The position numbers and the translations under genes are program-made. This document shows positions 61,602 to 64,000 of a stretch of DNA of 64,000 bases, in pieces. The DNA comes from Pseudomonas sp. UBA1879 (GTDB taxonomy: Bacteria > Pseudomonadota > Gammaproteobacteria > Pseudomonadales > Pseudomonadaceae). Numbering within the stretch: position 1 is the first letter of the stretch; the number at the start of each line of letters is the position of its first letter. The notes below the pieces were generated by a model. The model saw only the letters and a program-made list of their open reading frames with translations. It searched no databases and had not been told where the DNA came from. The stretch is taken from NCBI RefSeq assembly GCF_002338065.1, contig NZ_DDHJ01000018.1, positions 317,873 to 381,872 on the forward strand, read 5' to 3'.

Positions 61602-61689
61602 CCGTAGGAGTGAGCTTGCTCACGAACGGGCCAGTACGGGCGACGCCTCTTCATCGCCTGTCGCTTGGCATTCGTGAGCACGCTCACTC
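61602..61689. repeat. REP pair of a second family inside the T3SS operon
   Basis: GTAGGAGTGAGCTTGCTCACGAA (61602-61624, shown in full length of 23 positions; core GAGTGAGCTTGCTCAC) and the inverse TTCGTGAGCACGCTCACTCC (61669-61688) form an inverted pair ~45 bp apart. The sequence differs from the GCCGCCGG-type REP arrays elsewhere in the window and resembles the GTAGGAG-type REPs of P. fluorescens. It lies between hrcN and hrpO. Confidence 0.85.
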
Positions 61690-61721
61690 CCAGACATTTC
61701 ATTCCATAGGCAGCGCCGTAC

Positions 61722-63071
61722 TCACTCCGGCAACTGCGACGTCAGTTGCATCAACGCCTCCAGTGTCTGTTGCAACGGCACCGGTTCGCGCAGGTCCTGC
61801 CGCAGAAACGCGTTGATCGGTTCGTTGAGCTGCACGGCGCAGTCGGTGACCGGGTCGCCGCCGGGTTGGTATTCACCCAGGCGCAGGAGCATTTCCACCT
61901 GTTTGTAGGCTGCCATCAGCCGCCGCAGGCGGTTGTTGGCCTGTTGATGGGCGCGGTCGGTGACGTTACTCAGGATCCGGCTGATGCTGGCCTGCACGTC
62001 GATAGCGGGGTAGTGGCCGCGCTCGGCGAGTTTGCGCGACAGCACGATGTGACCGTCCAGCAGCGAACGCACTTCGTCGGCCACCGGATCGTTCATCGAA
62101 TCCTGCTCGATCAGCACCGTGTACAGCGCGGTGATCGACCCCTGTTCGCTCATCCCGGCCCGTTCCACCAGACGCGGCAACAGGGTGTATACCGACGGCG
62201 GCAGACCGCCGCGTCCCAAGGGCTCGCCCGCTGCAATGCCGATCTCCCGCTGGGCCCGGGCGAAGCGGGTCAGCGAGTCCAGCAGCAACAGCACCTTCAT
62301 GCCGCGCTCGCGGTAGGCCTCGGCGATGGCCGTGGCAGTGAAGGCCGCACGGGCGCGCTCCATGCTCGAGCGGTCCGACGTGGCGCACACCAGCACCGAC
62401 CGGCTGCGCAGGGTCGCGTCCAGTTCGTGGTCAAGAAATTCCCGCAGCTCGCGACCCCGTTCTCCGATCAAACCGAAGACGATCACGTCGCAATCCATGT
62501 TGCGCGCCAATTCGGCCATCAATGTGGTCTTGCCACAGCCTGCGCCAGCGAATAACCCGACACGCTGGCCTTCGCCGAGCAGAATGGCGCTGTCGATGGC
62601 CCGCACCCCGGTGGGCAGCGCGCGGCTGATGCGCGGGCGTTGCGTCGGCGGCAATGCATCGGCGATCACCGGCAGCGTGACCCGCCGATCACCGGGGCCA
62701 GCGAACGCCCCCAATGAATCCTCCAGCAACGGCCGTCCAAACCCGTCGAGCACGCTACCGAGCAGGCTGTCGTCGACGCCGATGCGGTGGGCCATGCCGA
62801 GGGGCCGGATGTGGGCCCCCACCTGAACCCCGTCCGGCGTCCCGAGGGCGCTGAGCAACGTGCAGTCGCGGGTGAAACCGACGATTTCCGCGAGCATGGT
62901 GCTGCCATCGGCCTTGCTGACTTCGCACAGGTCGCCGACTTTCGCCGCCGGAATCTGGCACTCCAGCAGAATCCCGCTGACCGCGCTCACGCGCCCGCTG
63001 ACCTGCACAGCGGAAAATCCGCTCAGGCGCCGGGCGTGGCCGGTTTTCCACTGATCGAGTGCGGCGTTCAC
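61722..63071 (-). CDS. hrcN: HrcN (SctN), T3SS ATPase
   Basis: 449 residues. Walker A GAGCGKTT (176-183), the Walker B strand VLLLLDSLTRFARAQREIG (D265) and the family motifs VIVFGLIGERGRELREF and GRGGLPPSVYTLLPRLVERAG identify a type III secretion ATPase of the FliI/SctN family. It forms a hexamer under the export gate and unfolds effectors. The GTG start overlaps the hrpQ stop as GTGA. Confidence 0.95.
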   Translation of the reverse strand: MNAALDQWKTGHARRLSGFSAVQVSGRVSAVSGILLECQIPAAKVGDLCEVSKADGSTMLAEIVGFTRDCTLLSALGTPDGVQVGAHIRPLGMAHRIGVDDSLLGSVLDGFGRPLLEDSLGAFAGPGDRRVTLPVIADALPPTQRPRISRALPTGVRAIDSAILLGEGQRVGLFAGAGCGKTTLMAELARNMDCDVIVFGLIGERGRELREFLDHELDATLRSRSVLVCATSDRSSMERARAAFTATAIAEAYRERGMKVLLLLDSLTRFARAQREIGIAAGEPLGRGGLPPSVYTLLPRLVERAGMSEQGSITALYTVLIEQDSMNDPVADEVRSLLDGHIVLSRKLAERGHYPAIDVQASISRILSNVTDRAHQQANNRLRRLMAAYKQVEMLLRLGEYQPGGDPVTDCAVQLNEPINAFLRQDLREPVPLQQTLEALMQLTSQLPE

Positions 63072-64000
63072 CAGTTCACCTCGTAATGGCGCTCACCGTC
63101 GAACTGGATGCGGTTGTCGTCGATGCGGGTCAGGCGCAGACCCGCCAGCTCATCGCCGACGTACAGCCGGTGCCCGTCCGCCGTGACCAGATGCGCGTGC
63201 GGCCCGGACATGATCTGCACGATGGTGAAGGGCAGACCGTTGCTGGATGTGGTGACGTTATCGATCACTCCAATCGGCGCGTCGTAGCGGTCCTTGAAAC
63301 GTTGCAGCATGCGTTGATACACCAACTGCGATTCGGCTTTCAGGTTGCCGCTCAACACCAGGCCTTCCGGCGTCTGTTGCACGTCCACACCACTGAGCAA
63401 GCGGTCGCTGAGCATGGTGTTGAGCTGCCGCCGAGTGTCGTCGACATTGGCCAGGCGGATGCGTTTGGCGGCGGGTTCGACAGCCGGTTTCGCCCGCGAG
63501 GTCGAGGGTTTTGCGGGTTGAGCCATCGCCACCGCGGCCACGGCCTCCGGGCCGCTGCTGCGGGTCAGGCTCCAGGCGCTGCCAGCAATGCCGAGCATCA
63601 CGCCGATGATCACCCCCGTGGTGCGATTCAATAGCCGCGAGCGCGACTCGACCTTTTCCAGCGGCGGGGTGCCGGCGCGGGATTCCTGCGTCGCTTCGGC
63701 TGGCTCGACCGAGGGCGTTTCCGCTGCAGGTTCGACCCTGGGCTGAGGGACGACGACTGGCACCGACGGCCACGCATCTTCTGCCGCCGATACGCACAGC
63801 CACACCGAACCGAGGACGAATGCGGTGTTCGGGATCAATTCGGCGGTGGCGTGACGGTGACCCTCCTGATCGCCGATCTGCCCCTCGGCAGCGTTGAGCA
63901 CGAAGGCTTCGCCCTGACGCTCCAGGCGGCAGTGCACCTGCTCGACCCCCGGGTCGTGCAACGCCAAATCCTGCCCCTCATCGGCGCCGATCACCCATTG
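63068..64000 (-). CDS. hrpQ: HrpQ (SctD), T3SS inner-membrane ring protein (5' end outside window)
   Basis: The visible 310 residues lack the N-terminus, as the frame is open at the window edge. They start within an FHA domain (WVIGADEGQDLALHDPGVEQVHCRLERQ, then VLNAAEGQ), pass one membrane helix (TTGVIIGVMLGIAGSAWSLT) and end in a periplasmic ring-building region. This FHA-TM-periplasmic order is the SctD layout; in Hrp1 systems the gene is hrpQ and precedes hrcN. It overlaps hrcN by GTGA. Confidence 0.88.
   Translation of the reverse strand, partial: QWVIGADEGQDLALHDPGVEQVHCRLERQGEAFVLNAAEGQIGDQEGHRHATAELIPNTAFVLGSVWLCVSAAEDAWPSVPVVVPQPRVEPAAETPSVEPAEATQESRAGTPPLEKVESRSRLLNRTTGVIIGVMLGIAGSAWSLTRSSGPEAVAAVAMAQPAKPSTSRAKPAVEPAAKRIRLANVDDTRRQLNTMLSDRLLSGVDVQQTPEGLVLSGNLKAESQLVYQRMLQRFKDRYDAPIGVIDNVTTSSNGLPFTIVQIMSGPHAHLVTADGHRLYVGDELAGLRLTRIDDNRIQFDGERHYEVNW

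Noticed and set aside
56484..64000. HrpL-dependent hrp box (GGAACC-N15/16-CCACNNA)
   Set aside because: None was found by eye near the T3SS genes in the window; the promoter is probably upstream of hrpQ, outside the window.

Overview
The window is a high-GC chromosome segment that looks like a plant-associated Pseudomonas of the P. syringae / P. fluorescens lineage. Evidence is an hrp/hrc type III secretion cluster whose C-ring gene is split into hrcQa and hrcQb, many LysR/AraC/Lrp regulators beside small transport-plus-oxidation clusters, and Pseudomonas-style REP palindromes. No rRNA, tRNA, CRISPR array, prophage or transposase gene was recognised. Both edges cut genes: a hydrolase-like C-terminus at the left and an SctD/HrpQ-like gene at the right.

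Layout. 1-7.1 kb: glycosidase-like fragment, ABC exporter, secreted subtilase, small secreted NTF2-like protein, hexuronate-type MFS transporter, MarR fragment. 7.2-12.7 kb (minus strand): amino-acid-type ABC importer with an FAD amine/amino-acid oxidase, an Lrp regulator and an alpha/beta hydrolase. 13-14.8 kb: divergent SDR and XRE-MmyB regulator. 14.8-18.8 kb: curli locus csgE-csgF-csgA-csgG-csgB-csgH, with a very long curlin and a textbook intrinsic terminator between csgA and csgG. 19.3-21 kb: PAS hybrid histidine kinase. 21.2-26.5 kb: LysR regulator divergent from a split transketolase, a beta-hydroxyacid dehydrogenase and an MHS transporter. 26.5-27.5 kb: small secreted protein and GNAT.

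27.5-33.9 kb is the most interesting part. A PAS hybrid kinase is divergent from a kaiC-kaiB-kaiB-hybrid kinase operon whose genes overlap by GTGA. The shared promoter region carries TGTACA-N12-TGTACA, which matches the binding consensus described for the B12/light-responsive LitR-type regulator PplR1 of P. putida. This suggests a light-gated Kai-type signalling module.

33.9-42.6 kb is an unassigned catabolic cluster: AroQ-like, TOBE orphan, RidA-like, flavin monooxygenase | LysR, fused ABC permease-ATPase, PhyH dioxygenase, binding protein, class II aldolase. Several of its proteins lack residues expected at the active site. 42.6-47 kb: an M20 peptidase bracketed by two REP arrays, then proP. 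47.4-55.9 kb: greB, AraC, membrane protein, YbbAP-type ABC pair with divergent tesA, a degenerate HD-like protein, AraC and LysR regulators. 55.9-56.5 kb: a third REP array with 225-bp units. 56.6-64 kb: T3SS export apparatus, in transcript order hrpQ-hrcN-hrpO-hrpP-hrcQa-hrcQb-hrcR-hrcS-hrcT-hrcU, with a different REP pair inserted between hrcN and hrpO.
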